NCBI GenBank assembly: GCA_028768545.1
Contig: CP054838.1
Span: forward strand, 3,903,001 to 3,967,000
Reading direction: 5' to 3'
Origin: Desulfobacter sp.
Lineage (GTDB): Bacteria > Desulfobacterota > Desulfobacteria > Desulfobacterales > Desulfobacteraceae
Length of the DNA stretch: 64,000 bases
The position numbers and the translations under genes are program-made. Positions 38,038 through 47,829 of this stretch are shown piece by piece. Below the pieces are notes generated by a model that was given only the letters and a program-made list of their open reading frames with translations, made no database searches and was not told the origin of the DNA. Every line of letters starts with the position of its first letter. The first letter of the stretch is position 1.

Positions 38038-38996
38038 CTAGTCTCCCATCAATTTTTTCAATGCATTTTCAGCGGTTATCCCAAGGGTGGAAAGCCTCAT
38101 GGCACTGGCCCTGAAAACCCTTTCAATCTTCCAGTTGTTATTTCGTGCACGCCGCATGCAGACCATAAACGGCTCATTGATCTTGAACCGTTCTTTTCCA
38201 TCCCCCCGGATCACCTCACCATTGACCCTTACCTTGACAATACACCCGGTGCCGTCGGCACTGTATTTTTTTCCATAATATCCAGGTCACGGATCTTTTG
38301 GTCCACAGAACTGAACACCAGGCGGTAGGCCCCAAGCTCCTGACTGAGACGTCCTCCTGGAGAAGCAATTAAAATAGTTTCAAGGGCGTTAAGGTCCTCA
38401 GACTCCAAAATCCCATAGTAGGTTTTCACCATCTGTTCAGGTGAAACCGTCCCCTTGGTTTCAGGCCGGGGCTGCTTTGAGACGGGTCCTGCTGTTTTTT
38501 TGGGGGCCCTGCCCGGTGTAAAGGTTGAAAAAGCCGATAAAAGAGGACCGCCATAGGTCTTGTAATCTTTTGGATAAATCCCCACCACAATGACAATAAA
38601 CCCGTCATACTGCATAAAATTTACGATGCATCCAAGGGTTGACCCATTGTGCACCCCGGAGTAGGTTCGCTGGATGGCAGGGGTGTTTTTATAGGCATAG
38701 GAAAGGTGTTTTGAGGTATGTTTATAGGTCAGATAAGGGGTGCCCCTTTGACGGCCGGCACCTTCCCACTGGTCAGCCATATTTTCTAAACTGCCTACGG
38801 ATCCCTTGTTATAATACACTTCAATCATGGCATTATTGCCCGGTTCCACAATCTGATGAAGCAAATCCTGTGAGAGATTTTTTCTTTGGGCCCACCCCGC
38901 GGGTGTCTGAATTCCATACTCAGGATAATTAGCAGCCAGACCAGCACTGCATAAAAATAAAAGTACCGCAGCAGCAATAACAAAAATTTGTTTCAT
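38038..38996 (-). pseudogene. Secreted protein paralogue, one-base frameshift
   Basis: Starts at MKQIFVIAAAVLLFLCSAGL (signal peptide; AAGGAT site). The first frame ends at 38229 in unlike text. Adding one base to the T run 38266-38272 continues it as MEKKYSADGTGCIVKVRVNG and RFKINEPFMVCMRRARNNNW to a stop at 38038, 319 residues. The domain at about 25-160 (TPAGWAQR, NAMIEVYYNKG, AIQRTYSGVHNGS) matches the protein at 33303. A Pro/Lys linker and an NTF2- or DUF-like tail (KTYYGILESEDLNALETIL) follow. The next gene starts a few bases after the stop, so this is an operon. Role unknown. Confidence 0.78.
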
Positions 38997-39222
38997 AACA
39001 TATCCTTTTTTATCCAGGCATAATCTATTCAACCATTTTAATCTTGATTATAAAAAAAAATCTCCGTCCAGCGTATGCCAGTTAAACTGGCTGGTCAAAA
39101 CGAATCAACCAGGATCATCTGGATAGGCCATCTCTCCTCCCGAATTGACAAATTCAGAAAGATCTCGACGCCAAGAGACTCTGGGATGCAGTGCTGGGTT
39201 TTTCGCGGACCGCCTTGCTCCC

Positions 39223-40344
39223 CTATTGTCCAAGAAGAGACTCAATGGTTTCGGCCAGATCATTTCTGCCCTGTTCTTTGAGCAGGGGAATCATGGGCCG
39301 GTAAAAAGGCGGCCGGACCCGGATGGTAATATCATATTGGGCAATATCTTCAGGCCGGACCTCATCGGCCTCAAAGGCCCGGGTCTTGTCCAAAAGGCCC
39401 AGGGCGGTAAGCTCGGTCATGGTGCGCACGCATTTTTCACATTTCCCGCAGTTGAGCTGGTCCTCCACATTGGCCAGGCAGACCCGGAAATTCTGAAAGG
39501 CTGCATCCCATTGGGAAACAACCTTTATTTTTTCCAGGCGGGACAATTCATAATCCCTGTGCCGGATCCGCATCCCATAGGAAGAATATTCAGGATCCAA
39601 AAGGGGATGGGATCCGCAGGGATGAAGATTGGTAATATCATAGGAAGAGGGAATGAACATCAGGTTAATCCTGCCTGAAAACGCGTGGGCCATGGCCGCC
39701 AGAACCGCGCCGAAAAAAGAATCCAGCCAGAGTTCTCTTTCATCACAAAGATGGCGCAGGTTGGTATACACCGGAACAAGGGTTGTGCCGGCATCCTGGG
39801 TCACCTTTGAAATGGCCTCAACAGCCCGGTCAAACACATGGTACTTCATCCCCCGTTCCACAACCCCGCCAATATCAAAGCCGTGGAGAAAAAATGAATC
39901 CTTTACCCGGGCAGGATGACCCTCAGGATAGTGAAGATGGTTCAGCCTTAGCCCGGCCAAAGAATCCATGCCCCCGGACATGACCATCCCTGCCCTGGGG
40001 CTTTGGGGTAATTTGATCTGTTTACGGACCTTTGTTTCCAAAGCAATGGGGGCATACCTGCCTAAGGTCCAATGGGAAAAAAGATTCATGGCCACCTCTA
40101 ATCCCTCTTTTAAAAAGGGAGAGACCTCCTGGTCCACAAAAATTCGTTTTTCTCCCAGGTGAAGGGCCGGCAAGAGCGCCCCCACCAAAAAGGCATCCGG
40201 GTTTGCACCAAACCCATGGGCAAACTCTTTTTTGGTTTTAATAAACACGGTCTTGTCTTTTTGATCTGTCTCTTCAAACACCACACGGGCTGAGGCCGTT
40301 TGCATATCTGCATTGGTTTCAAGATTAAAATCCGAAATTTTCAT
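39223..40344 (-). CDS. QueC-like PP-loop ATPase, third gene of unassigned operon
   Basis: A 373-residue protein with the ATP-pyrophosphatase loop MVMSGGMDSLAGL near residues 118-130, as in QueC, ExsB and other PP-loop enzymes that adenylate a substrate. A cysteine cluster CGKCEKC with an earlier Cys (RVCLANVEDQLN) resembles the QueC zinc site. An N-terminal 100 residues and a C-terminal tail are not in QueC, which is about 230 residues. No glutaminase domain is present. It follows an ATP-grasp ligase by 23 bases. QueC itself is unlikely, as no queD/queE is near. It probably activates a carboxylate or carbonyl for amide formation (inference). Confidence 0.78.
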   Translation of the reverse strand: MKISDFNLETNADMQTASARVVFEETDQKDKTVFIKTKKEFAHGFGANPDAFLVGALLPALHLGEKRIFVDQEVSPFLKEGLEVAMNLFSHWTLGRYAPIALETKVRKQIKLPQSPRAGMVMSGGMDSLAGLRLNHLHYPEGHPARVKDSFFLHGFDIGGVVERGMKYHVFDRAVEAISKVTQDAGTTLVPVYTNLRHLCDERELWLDSFFGAVLAAMAHAFSGRINLMFIPSSYDITNLHPCGSHPLLDPEYSSYGMRIRHRDYELSRLEKIKVVSQWDAAFQNFRVCLANVEDQLNCGKCEKCVRTMTELTALGLLDKTRAFEADEVRPEDIAQYDITIRVRPPFYRPMIPLLKEQGRNDLAETIESLLGQ

Positions 40345-40367
40345 ATCTATATCGTATCCTTATTTAT

Positions 40368-41258
40368 TTAGGGTAAATCAGGTGTCTCGGTCAGGGACAG
40401 GACATGGTCGAGAATCTGTCCTGCAATATTTTTTCTTGTTGCCCCTTCAAGCCCCCTAAATCCAGGGGAATAGTTGACCTCAAGAACCTTGACCCCATGG
40501 TCCGGGGTGAGGATCATGTCGACCCCGGCGATCTCAAGGGAACAGGCCCGGGCCGCTGCAACCGCTATTTTGGCCATGGATTCGGGCAGATCAAATTCAC
40601 AGGCACTGGCCTGCTGGTGAATATTGGCCTTAAACTCTCCAGGTGCCGGAGTCAATGCCATGGCAGCGGCAATTGTATTTCCCGTGACCAGCACCCTTAA
40701 CGCCTTGACATGGTCTATGAAAGACTGAACCACCACCCCTTTTTGGGCAAGAAAATTTGAGGCCATAAAATCCGCGGCATCCTGGTCGCAGGTGAGCATG
40801 GCCACCCCGTCCCCGCCCATGCCGTCCACCTGCTTGGCCACCACGGGAAATCCGCCCAGCCGCTCTATGGACTTAAAAAACATGGATTTGCAGGTCACAA
40901 AAAAAGACTTGGGTATGGGCAGGCCTGCCCGTAAAAGCTGCTGAAGACTGATATATTGATTCCGGGCAATCATAACCCCTTCAAGTGAGTTGACCAGAGG
41001 GATGCCAAGGGCGGCAAACTGCCCAAGCAGCACAAATCCGTATTCTCCCATGGGAGAGCCCTGTCTGGGCATGACAAGGTCGGGCAGGCGTTCATCCTTG
41101 TCCATGAATATGGCGGGGCCAATGGTTTGGTCAAGAACACAGCCCATGCCGTAAGGATCGATAAGCAGGATCTTATGGCCTTTTTTTTCAGCCTCGGCCC
41201 TGAACCTTGAGTTGGGGTGAAAATCAAAATTATTCACCGTCATGATACCAATCTTCAT
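40368..41258 (-). CDS. RimK-like ATP-grasp ligase
   Basis: A 296-residue ATP-grasp enzyme that joins a carboxylate to an amine or thiol via an acyl phosphate. The N-terminal domain starts MKIGIMTVNNFDFHPNSRF. The ATP-binding loop is KQVDGMGGDGVAML near residue 155, and the metal site is VKVLEVNYSPGFRGLEGAT near 260. It resembles RimK/LysX-type peptide ligases. Its ATG overlaps the stop of the GNAT gene by four bases, and the PP-loop gene follows. Substrates are unknown; a short peptide or amino acid conjugate is the best guess. Confidence 0.86.
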   Translation of the reverse strand: MKIGIMTVNNFDFHPNSRFRAEAEKKGHKILLIDPYGMGCVLDQTIGPAIFMDKDERLPDLVMPRQGSPMGEYGFVLLGQFAALGIPLVNSLEGVMIARNQYISLQQLLRAGLPIPKSFFVTCKSMFFKSIERLGGFPVVAKQVDGMGGDGVAMLTCDQDAADFMASNFLAQKGVVVQSFIDHVKALRVLVTGNTIAAAMALTPAPGEFKANIHQQASACEFDLPESMAKIAVAAARACSLEIAGVDMILTPDHGVKVLEVNYSPGFRGLEGATRKNIAGQILDHVLSLTETPDLP

Positions 41259-42871
41259 TTTTCAGCCCCTGTTGGATCAGGATTCATATGGGCCGGCATC
41301 CACACCCCCATTTCCTTTTTAAGTTTTTCTGAAAAATAGGTGGTGATTTTCCGGGTATTGTTTCTCTCGGCAATTTTCTGGGTGGCCAGATTATCCTCTG
41401 AAATAATGGAAAACACCTTTTTATCTTTTGCCCGTTTGGTCAGTCCTTCGAGCAGTCTTGCCCCGATTCCCATGGCCCGGTATTCTGGCCTGACCGAGGT
41501 ATATCCTCGCTCCACGCAATGGGTAAAGTCAAGGCCGGTAATCCCTTTGATCCGGTCAATAAACACCTGCCGGGGATGCTTGAGACTTGAATTACCCACA
41601 ATACACCCGTTTTCAACTCCATACCCGATCAAAAAGGCCCGTTCAAGATTGGCACGGACATGGGTGATATCCACAGACCCGCCCGCATCAACCATGGCCA
41701 CAATCTCATCTAAAATAGGGGGGGATATCTGCCCGGGCTTTTTAAAATAAAATTTAATGTTCTGGCCCAGCCGGGACAGGGCCCCGTTTGCAGGACTCAC
41801 TCGCATTCCGGCCAATTGCTTTTTTTCCATCTGCCCTAAAAAGGTCAAAATAAGGCCGGGATCCCGGACCGCCTGCCAAAGTGGAATATTGGGCAGGCAG
41901 CCAAGCCTGCCATAGTCCAAAAGATCGTCAGGCACCTGAAACCGATCAGACATGGTCCCATTTGCCGGGCTTAAATTTTCAAAAGAATGGACAATATTGG
42001 GAGTATTGCCAATCCAGGCGGCCAACGTTTTTTTTTCAGGATCTGACCCAAAAAGATCTATACCTGACACATGGTTCCAGACGCCCTGTTTTGACACCTG
42101 CCACAAAAGGGCTCTTGGCAGCTCTTTTCCATGGGGACCAAGACGCCAGTGAATCATCCTCAACCCCTTTTGATACCAGAAGGCCAGCCTTGATTTGACC
42201 CGGGTAAAATCCATTCCAGGAAAAAGACAGATTTCCAGACTAAAGGGGGAGGAATCTGATTTTTGATTCAGCCAGGGAGCTAAAAAAGCATCAAGCGCTT
42301 CAAGTTCTTGGCCCGGATCTTTTCCTGGCATACAGGTCTCGGACTTTCCTTTTAGATCAACGGCCCATAAAAATGAAATGGCGTGGGGTAAAATTGTTTT
42401 TACACCTGTTTCAATATAGTTTAAAACCCCATGACCATCCTTGAATCCCCACACACAGACCGGCAATACCGCCATGGGCATTTGTCCGGACAAAGGCCTT
42501 GTTTTGGCCGCAGAACACAAAACAAACCCGTGATCCCCCTTCTTTGACATTTGGATGCCCGGACAGGCCTCAAAAATCATCCGTTCAAGAACAGGCCCCC
42601 AACAATCATTAGGGGGTAAAAGTATCAAAGCAAAACAAGGGACCTGGCACAAAAGGATCTGATCCAAAGCGGTTTTTAAATCTTTGATAATTTCTTGCTC
42701 ACCCTGGACATCCACAACCCTGCGAATGAAAAAACCATCGGCGTTGTGAGAAAAGGACAGGCCTGCACAGACCAGTTCAATTCCGGCAAAAAAGCCTTGG
42801 GAGCATGGTGCAAGTCCTTGGGTGATATTTGTTTCAGGTCTGCGGACAAATAAGATAGGTGACAAATTCAT
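41255..42871 (-). CDS. Large protein with C-terminal GNAT acyltransferase
   Basis: A 538-residue soluble protein, first in a three-gene operon. The C-terminal 150 residues are a GNAT domain, with the acyl-CoA loop SVRPEYRAMGIGARLLEGL (R/Q-x-x-G-x-G/A) and ISEDNLATQKIAERNN. The first 380 residues have no recognised domain; they contain SLEICLFPGMDFTRVKSRL and IPLWQAVRDPGLILTFLG and may be a substrate domain. No clear ribosome site precedes the ATG. Presumably it N-acylates a substrate handled by the ATP-grasp ligase. The GNAT call is good; the rest is unknown. Confidence 0.78.
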   Translation of the reverse strand: MNLSPILFVRRPETNITQGLAPCSQGFFAGIELVCAGLSFSHNADGFFIRRVVDVQGEQEIIKDLKTALDQILLCQVPCFALILLPPNDCWGPVLERMIFEACPGIQMSKKGDHGFVLCSAAKTRPLSGQMPMAVLPVCVWGFKDGHGVLNYIETGVKTILPHAISFLWAVDLKGKSETCMPGKDPGQELEALDAFLAPWLNQKSDSSPFSLEICLFPGMDFTRVKSRLAFWYQKGLRMIHWRLGPHGKELPRALLWQVSKQGVWNHVSGIDLFGSDPEKKTLAAWIGNTPNIVHSFENLSPANGTMSDRFQVPDDLLDYGRLGCLPNIPLWQAVRDPGLILTFLGQMEKKQLAGMRVSPANGALSRLGQNIKFYFKKPGQISPPILDEIVAMVDAGGSVDITHVRANLERAFLIGYGVENGCIVGNSSLKHPRQVFIDRIKGITGLDFTHCVERGYTSVRPEYRAMGIGARLLEGLTKRAKDKKVFSIISEDNLATQKIAERNNTRKITTYFSEKLKKEMGVWMPAHMNPDPTGAEK

Positions 42872-43005
42872 GGTGGAATATTATTAAACACAGGGCCGGC
42901 ATTAAGTAAACCCCTTTCAAGCTTTTATTGACAATGAACAACCCCATGGCCTATTTTAAAGTAACTGACCCCACTTGTGACCCCGGCTAAGGAGGCAATT
43001 GATCC

Positions 43006-44400
43006 ATGATCAGACACATGCTGGTATGGGCTTTTTTTTTAATTTTCCTGTTCCCGGCAGGCAGCATTGGCCGGACAATACCAAGGTGGACCGGGGATTT
43101 TGACCAATTGGTTGATCATAGAGTCATCCGGGCCTTGGTCCCCTACAGTAAAACCTTCTACTTCCTTGACAAGGGCCGGCCAAGGGGACTGACCTATGAA
43201 AGCCTCACAGCCTTTGAAAAAATGATCAACACCCGCCTTAAAAGCCGGCATCTGAAAATTCACCTGGTCATCATCCCCACCCCGAGAAAAGAATTAATCT
43301 CATCCCTTGTTGAGGGCAAAGGAGATATAGCTGCCGGAAACCTGACCATGACTGAAGAACGGTTGAAAAAGGTATATTTTTCCCATCCTTTTTTTACCCA
43401 GGCCACTGAAATCCTCGTCTCAGGCCCGAAAAGTCCCAAAATGACAGATATCCAGGACCTTGCCGGCCAGACAATCCATGTCAGGTTCTCTTCAAGCTAT
43501 TATGCGAGTCTGGTCAAACTCAACACCCAATTCAGGCTTCAAAAGAAAAAAGCGATCCAGATCATCCGGGTTGATGATTTTTTAGAAGATGAAGATCTTC
43601 TGGAAATGCTGAATGCCGGAATGATCTTTCATCTGGTTATGGACAGCCACAAGGCAAAATTCTGGGCAAAAATTTTTGACCACATTGTTCTCCACCCCAA
43701 AATCGTGTTGAGAACCAAGGGACAAATTGCATGGGCCGTAAGAAAAGGCAGTCCCAAACTGATGGAACAGATCAACGCCTTTGTGGAAACAAACAAAAAA
43801 GGCAGCCTTCAGGGCAATATCTTGTTTGAACGCTACCTTAAAAATACCCGGTTTGTAAAACCTGCCGATCAACACCGGACAAATTTTGAAAAAACAGCTC
43901 AGATTTTTAAAAAATATGGGGACCAATACCAATTTGACTGGCTCCTGCTCAAGGCCCTGGCCTTCCAGGAATCAGGCATCAACCAAAATAAAAAAAGCCA
44001 TCAAGGGGCGGTGGGAATAATGCAGGTTATGCCCTCGACCGCAAAAGACCCCAATGTCAACATTGGCGACATCCACCTTTTGGACAATAATATCCATGCC
44101 GGTACAAAATATCTCAGATTTTTAAAAGACCGGTATTTTTCCGATGCCCAAATAGATGACAGAAACCAGACGCTGCTGGCTTTGGCAGCCTATAACGCCG
44201 GTCCAAGACAGGTGGCACGCCTGAGAAAAAAGGCAAAAGAATTAAACCTGAACCCGAATATCTGGTTTAAAAATGTAGAAGTTGCCGCGGCCATGCAGAT
44301 TGGGCGGGAAACGGTTCAATATGTAAACAATATATTTAAATATTATATTGGCTACAGCCGTATCCATACAATTCAGGATCAAAAAAAAGAGGAGAGATAA
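43006..44400 (+). CDS. mltF: MltF-like membrane-bound lytic transglycosylase
   Basis: A 464-residue exported protein: signal peptide 1-22, a periplasmic binding protein-type sensor domain (SBP family 3, about 35-280, with LISSLVEGKGDIAAGNLTMT) and a C-terminal SLT lysozyme-like domain (about 305-450). The catalytic Glu is in LAFQESGINQNKKS, followed by GAVGIMQVMPSTAK and LAAYNAGPRQVARL. This is the MltF architecture. It cleaves murein to 1,6-anhydro products, with the sensor domain modulating activity. Stand-alone gene with GGAGG upstream. Confidence 0.93.
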   Translation: MIRHMLVWAFFLIFLFPAGSIGRTIPRWTGDFDQLVDHRVIRALVPYSKTFYFLDKGRPRGLTYESLTAFEKMINTRLKSRHLKIHLVIIPTPRKELISSLVEGKGDIAAGNLTMTEERLKKVYFSHPFFTQATEILVSGPKSPKMTDIQDLAGQTIHVRFSSSYYASLVKLNTQFRLQKKKAIQIIRVDDFLEDEDLLEMLNAGMIFHLVMDSHKAKFWAKIFDHIVLHPKIVLRTKGQIAWAVRKGSPKLMEQINAFVETNKKGSLQGNILFERYLKNTRFVKPADQHRTNFEKTAQIFKKYGDQYQFDWLLLKALAFQESGINQNKKSHQGAVGIMQVMPSTAKDPNVNIGDIHLLDNNIHAGTKYLRFLKDRYFSDAQIDDRNQTLLALAAYNAGPRQVARLRKKAKELNLNPNIWFKNVEVAAAMQIGRETVQYVNNIFKYYIGYSRIHTIQDQKKEER

Positions 44401-44438
44401 GCCTTTCTCCTCTTTCTTTAACAGATCGAACAAATGGC

Positions 44439-44717
44439 TTATTCAGCCGTCTTGGTTTCACTGGTGCTTGAGGGTCTGCGAAGGTAATATTCCCAGCCAA
44501 GCTCTCTCATGCATCGCCTGGCATGATCTGTCTCATCTTTATAGGTCATCTGCTCACGACGCTCCATGGTATATTCCCGGGCTTTTTTCTCGCAATAGGC
44601 CTGATCTTCATAATATTCCTGATTGCTTTTTTCAGGGTGTTTGGCCATAAACTGATAACATCCGGCCAGTCCGAGACTTAAAACCAATACCATTAATGCA
44701 AATAATAATCTTTTCAT
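44439..44717 (-). CDS. Small lipoprotein
   Basis: A 92-residue lipoprotein with signal MKRLLFALMVLVLSLGL and lipobox LAGC at residues 17-20. The mature part is short, charged and has two further Cys (YCEKK, ARRCMREL). No family recognised. It lies 35 bases downstream of another, frameshifted lipoprotein on the same strand and converges with mltF. Confidence 0.75.
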   Translation of the reverse strand: MKRLLFALMVLVLSLGLAGCYQFMAKHPEKSNQEYYEDQAYCEKKAREYTMERREQMTYKDETDHARRCMRELGWEYYLRRPSSTSETKTAE

Positions 44718-44752
44718 TTTTTTTCTTCCGTTTGTTTTAAATCAGACTTTTT

Positions 44753-45291
44753 TTATTGTTTTTCTTCTGTGATCACGACCACCAGCTGTTTTGATATAAG
44801 CTTGCCTTTGACTCTGAGGGCAAGACGAATACCATTTTCACCCGGAGGAAGAATACCGCTGTATATCCCGGACTTATCCTTGCCTGCGGCATAATCACTG
44901 CGATGGGCAATGGCCAGCTTCTCCACGGGAGAAATCTGCCTGGAAAAATGTTGCCCGGGAGCAATCTGGGTTTCCGGGATGGTCAATTCTTTGATTTGCT
45001 CGGGGTTTATGCCTTTCCACACAAAAGGCCCCGGTGTTTTCCATTCAAAAGGTAGGCGGTCTTGTTCCAGTCAATCTCAATGGGATCCTGGGACAGGTTC
45101 TTTAAATCAAGCTTAAAATAGGTAAAATAACGGGTTTGATTTTTCTCTGGTGTAAACCTGGCTTGAAACAACTCCGTTTCAAGATTCTGGGATACGGGTG
45201 CGCTTTGATAATCATAAACAGCAACAGAGCACCCGGCCAAAACCAGGGCCAAAATACAGATTTTAATTACAAAAATTATTGGGATCTTCAT
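44753..45291 (-). pseudogene. Lipoprotein, one-base frameshift
   Basis: Starts at MKIPIIFVIKICILALVLAG (GGAGG ribosome site) with lipobox LAGC. The first frame ends at 45007 after LLNGKHRG. Adding one base to the GG at 45027-45028 continues it as PFVWKGINPEQIKELTIPET to 44753, 179 residues. The body is a beta-sandwich-like sequence (FTYFKLDLKNLSQDPIEIDW, then GIRLALRVKGKLISKQLVVV). Unknown family. Probably a real gene if the missing base is an error. Confidence 0.75.
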
Positions 45292-45316
45292 TGAACCTCC
45301 GGGCAGATGTGGCAAC

Positions 45317-45340
45317 TTAGGGTTACAATTGATACCCTAA
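45317..45340 (-). terminator. Hairpin upstream of the lipoprotein gene
   Basis: TTAGGGT and ACCCTAA form a 7-base-pair stem around a 10-base loop between the divergent lipoprotein and rplU genes. It cannot be a simple 3' terminator given gene directions; it may be an operator or a 5' leader hairpin. Function open. Confidence 0.3.
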
Positions 45341-45487
45341 ATTGTATTCAAACTTGAGGATGAAGTCAAGATGAGAAAATTTTGTTTAGCATGGACAAAT
45401 CCGGTATAAAAAGGTATGACCCAGATAGAAGCAGGCGCAAATCAGGCTCTGCTTTACCTGCTTTTGTCCTCTGAAACCAAAAAAATA

Positions 45488-45516
45488 TTGACAAGCCAAA
45501 GAAATAATTATAGAAT
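45488..45516 (+). promoter_or_regulatory. Sigma-70 promoter of rplU operon
   Basis: Perfect -35 TTGACA (45488-45493), 17-base spacer and -10 TAGAAT (45511-45516), 54 bases before the rplU ATG. Together these are a strong housekeeping promoter. Confidence 0.8.
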
Positions 45517-45570
45517 TCAGAGTTTTTTAAACTTGCAAAAAAGTATTGAGATAATGAAGGAGAGTGTAAC

Positions 45571-45882
45571 ATGTACGCAGTAATCAGAACCGGTGGAAAA
45601 CAATACAAGGTTCATGAAGACCAGGTACTGAGAGTTGAAAAACTGGACGGATCCGAAGGATCTGAGATTGAATTCAACGATGTCCTCTTGTACTCTGATG
45701 GTGAAACCGTCACCCTTGGAGCGCCCCAGGTCGAAAATGCAATTGTCAAAGCCCATGTTCTTGAACAGGGCCGGGACAAAAAACAATTGGTATTCAAGTA
45801 CAAACGGCGCAAAGGCTATCGTAAAATGAGAGGCCACAGGCAGCATTACACTGAAATCAGGATTGAATCCATTTCAGCATAA
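45571..45882 (+). CDS. rplU: 50S ribosomal protein L21
   Basis: The 103-residue large-subunit protein L21. It begins MYAVIRTGGKQYKVHEDQVL and has KYKRRKGYRKMRGHRQHYTE near the C-terminus, both canonical. Length is typical. First gene of rplU-rpmA-obg-nadD-rsfS-gpmI; AAGGAGAG precedes the ATG. Confidence 0.98.
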   Translation: MYAVIRTGGKQYKVHEDQVLRVEKLDGSEGSEIEFNDVLLYSDGETVTLGAPQVENAIVKAHVLEQGRDKKQLVFKYKRRKGYRKMRGHRQHYTEIRIESISA

Positions 45883-45930
45883 TTCAGGCCTGTTGGTTAA
45901 CTTAAATCAAGATTTACAAGAGAGAAAAAA

Positions 45931-46185
45931 ATGTCACATAAGAAAGCAGCAGGTAGTACTAAAAATGGTCGTGATTCAAACGCCCAGCGGCGTGGAGTTA
46001 AAAAATTCGGCGGAGAAAAAGTAGTTGCCGGAAATATTATTGTCAGACAGGTCGGCACCAAAATCCATCCGGGCAACAATGTAGGTGTGGGTAAAGACTA
46101 TACCATTTTTGCTAAAATGGACGGTGTTGTGACCTTTGAAAGAAAAGGCCGCGACAGAAAAAAAGTCAGCGTTTATGAAGCGTGA
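45931..46185 (+). CDS. rpmA: 50S ribosomal protein L27
   Basis: An 84-residue protein that reaches the peptidyl-transferase centre with its N-terminal tail. The start [16 protein letters not shown] and the block [20 protein letters not shown] are canonical. No N-terminal cleavage extension of Firmicutes type is present. It overlaps obg by four bases. Confidence 0.98.
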   Translation: MSHKKAAGSTKNGRDSNAQRRGVKKFGGEKVVAGNIIVRQVGTKIHPGNNVGVGKDYTIFAKMDGVVTFERKGRDRKKVSVYEA

Positions 46186-47177
46186 AATTTGTAGATGAAG
46201 CAATTGTTACCATCAAGTCCGGTGACGGTGGAGCTGGCTGCGCCAGTTTCAGGCGGGAACGGTTCATTGAACGGGGCGGACCTGATGGTGGAGATGGCGG
46301 CGATGGAGGGGATGTACTTTTCCGGGTAAACCCGGCAAAACGGACCCTCTACGATTATCGCCGTCAAAAGCTCTTTAAGGCCAAAAACGGGGCTCCCGGG
46401 CTTGGCCGCCAAAAACACGGCAAAAACGGTCCTCACTGCGTTCTTGAACTTCCGCCAGGCACTCTGGTTTCCGATGCCGAGACCCTGGATCCCATTATGG
46501 ATCTCACCGACCTTGACAGGGAATTTGTCATTGCCCAGGGCGGTAAAGGCGGGCGGGGAAATAAACGGTTTGCCTCGGCCACCAACCGAGCCCCCCGATA
46601 TGCCCAGCCCGGTCTTCCAGGCATGGAAATGAAACTGCGCCTGGAACTCAAGCTTTTGGCGGATGTTGGCCTTGTAGGCCTTCCCAATGCAGGAAAATCC
46701 ACCCTTATTTCAGCCATGTCTGCAGCCCGTCCCAAAATTGCAGATTATCCTTTTACCACCCTGACCCCCACCATCGGCATGGTCGAGCCTCCCTTTGGAG
46801 AGCCTTTTGCCGTGGCAGACATCCCAGGGCTGATTGAAGGGGCCCATGAAGGCATCGGTCTTGGAATCAAATTTTTAAAACACATTGAACGGACCGGTAT
46901 CCTCATCCATCTCATTGATTGTGGTGGTATTGATCCTGAGGACCCTTTGGCCGCCTTAAATCTGATCAACAATGAATTGTCCATGTACTCCAATACCCTG
47001 GCAGGAAAAACCCAGATACTGGTTCTTAACAAAATCGATCTCACCGGAACCAAAAACCGGATCAATGCCTTTAAGGAACAACTGCCGGACCGTGACATTC
47101 TGACCATTTCCGCGGCAACCGGTCAAGGGGTAAAGGCCTTGATCAAAACCCTGGCAAAAAAATTAAAAAAAGACTAG
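46182..47177 (+). CDS. obg: Obg-family GTPase
   Basis: A 331-residue ribosome-associated GTPase acting in 50S maturation and stress response. The glycine-rich Obg fold occupies 1-158 ([13 protein letters not shown] region). The G domain follows with G1 [12 protein letters not shown]2 [10 protein letters not shown]3 [13 protein letters not shown]4 LNKIDL and G5 ISAATGQG. No C-terminal OCT domain. The start is GTG, overlapping rpmA, which suggests translational coupling. Confidence 0.97.
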   Translation: MKFVDEAIVTIKSGDGGAGCASFRRERFIERGGPDGGDGGDGGDVLFRVNPAKRTLYDYRRQKLFKAKNGAPGLGRQKHGKNGPHCVLELPPGTLVSDAETLDPIMDLTDLDREFVIAQGGKGGRGNKRFASATNRAPRYAQPGLPGMEMKLRLELKLLADVGLVGLPNAGKSTLISAMSAARPKIADYPFTTLTPTIGMVEPPFGEPFAVADIPGLIEGAHEGIGLGIKFLKHIERTGILIHLIDCGGIDPEDPLAALNLINNELSMYSNTLAGKTQILVLNKIDLTGTKNRINAFKEQLPDRDILTISAATGQGVKALIKTLAKKLKKD

Positions 47178-47184
47178 GCCGACA

Positions 47185-47829
47185 ATGGATGCAGGACTTT
47201 TTGGAGGGACATTCAATCCGCTTCACAATGGTCATTTGGGTATCATCCAATATGTAAAAGACCATTGCGGCCTGGATAAAATCTTTTTATTCCCGTCTGC
47301 AACACCGCCCCACAAACCAGATCATAACCTGGCCCCGGCAGAAGAACGGCTGGCCATGGTGACGGATGCCATAGAGGAATTGCCCGGTTTTTTTGCCTCG
47401 GATATCGAACTCAAACGCCGGGGGCCCTCGTTCACCATCGACACCATCCAGACCTTTAAAAAAATCCATGGGCCCCATTTAAACTTTTCTCTTTTGATGG
47501 GATCTGATGCTTTTTTTGATATCACCACCTGGAAGGAAAAAGAAAAAATTTTTAAAATTGTCCCGATCATTGTCATGCTCAGGGGCAAACCCATTGGACT
47601 TGATTCCATTGTATCCTTTATTGACGAACAGATTTCAAAAGGATACACATTAAAAGCAGAAAATTTTTTTATCCATGACCAACTTAAACCCATCCGTATC
47701 TGCAAGGTACCCAGGATAGATATCTCATCCACCCAGATCCGGAACAGGGTTAAGGCAGGACGCCCCATCACGGGGTTGGTCCCGCAAATCATAGAGACAC
47801 GCATTAAAACAAAGGATTTATATAGATGA
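47185..47829 (+). CDS. nadD: Nicotinate-nucleotide adenylyltransferase
   Basis: A 214-residue NaMN adenylyltransferase of NAD synthesis. The HxGH-type motif is in GGTFNPLHNGHLG and the second phosphate motif is ISSTQIRNRVKAG. SATPPHKPDHNLAPAEERL is the substrate loop. Located seven bases after obg and overlapping rsfS by four bases. Confidence 0.96.
   Translation: MDAGLFGGTFNPLHNGHLGIIQYVKDHCGLDKIFLFPSATPPHKPDHNLAPAEERLAMVTDAIEELPGFFASDIELKRRGPSFTIDTIQTFKKIHGPHLNFSLLMGSDAFFDITTWKEKEKIFKIVPIIVMLRGKPIGLDSIVSFIDEQISKGYTLKAENFFIHDQLKPIRICKVPRIDISSTQIRNRVKAGRPITGLVPQIIETRIKTKDLYR

Noticed and set aside
39223-40344. QatC or queuosine-type QueC of a defence or tRNA pathway
   Set aside because: Protein is longer than QueC and no qatA/B/D or queD/E/F gene is adjacent.
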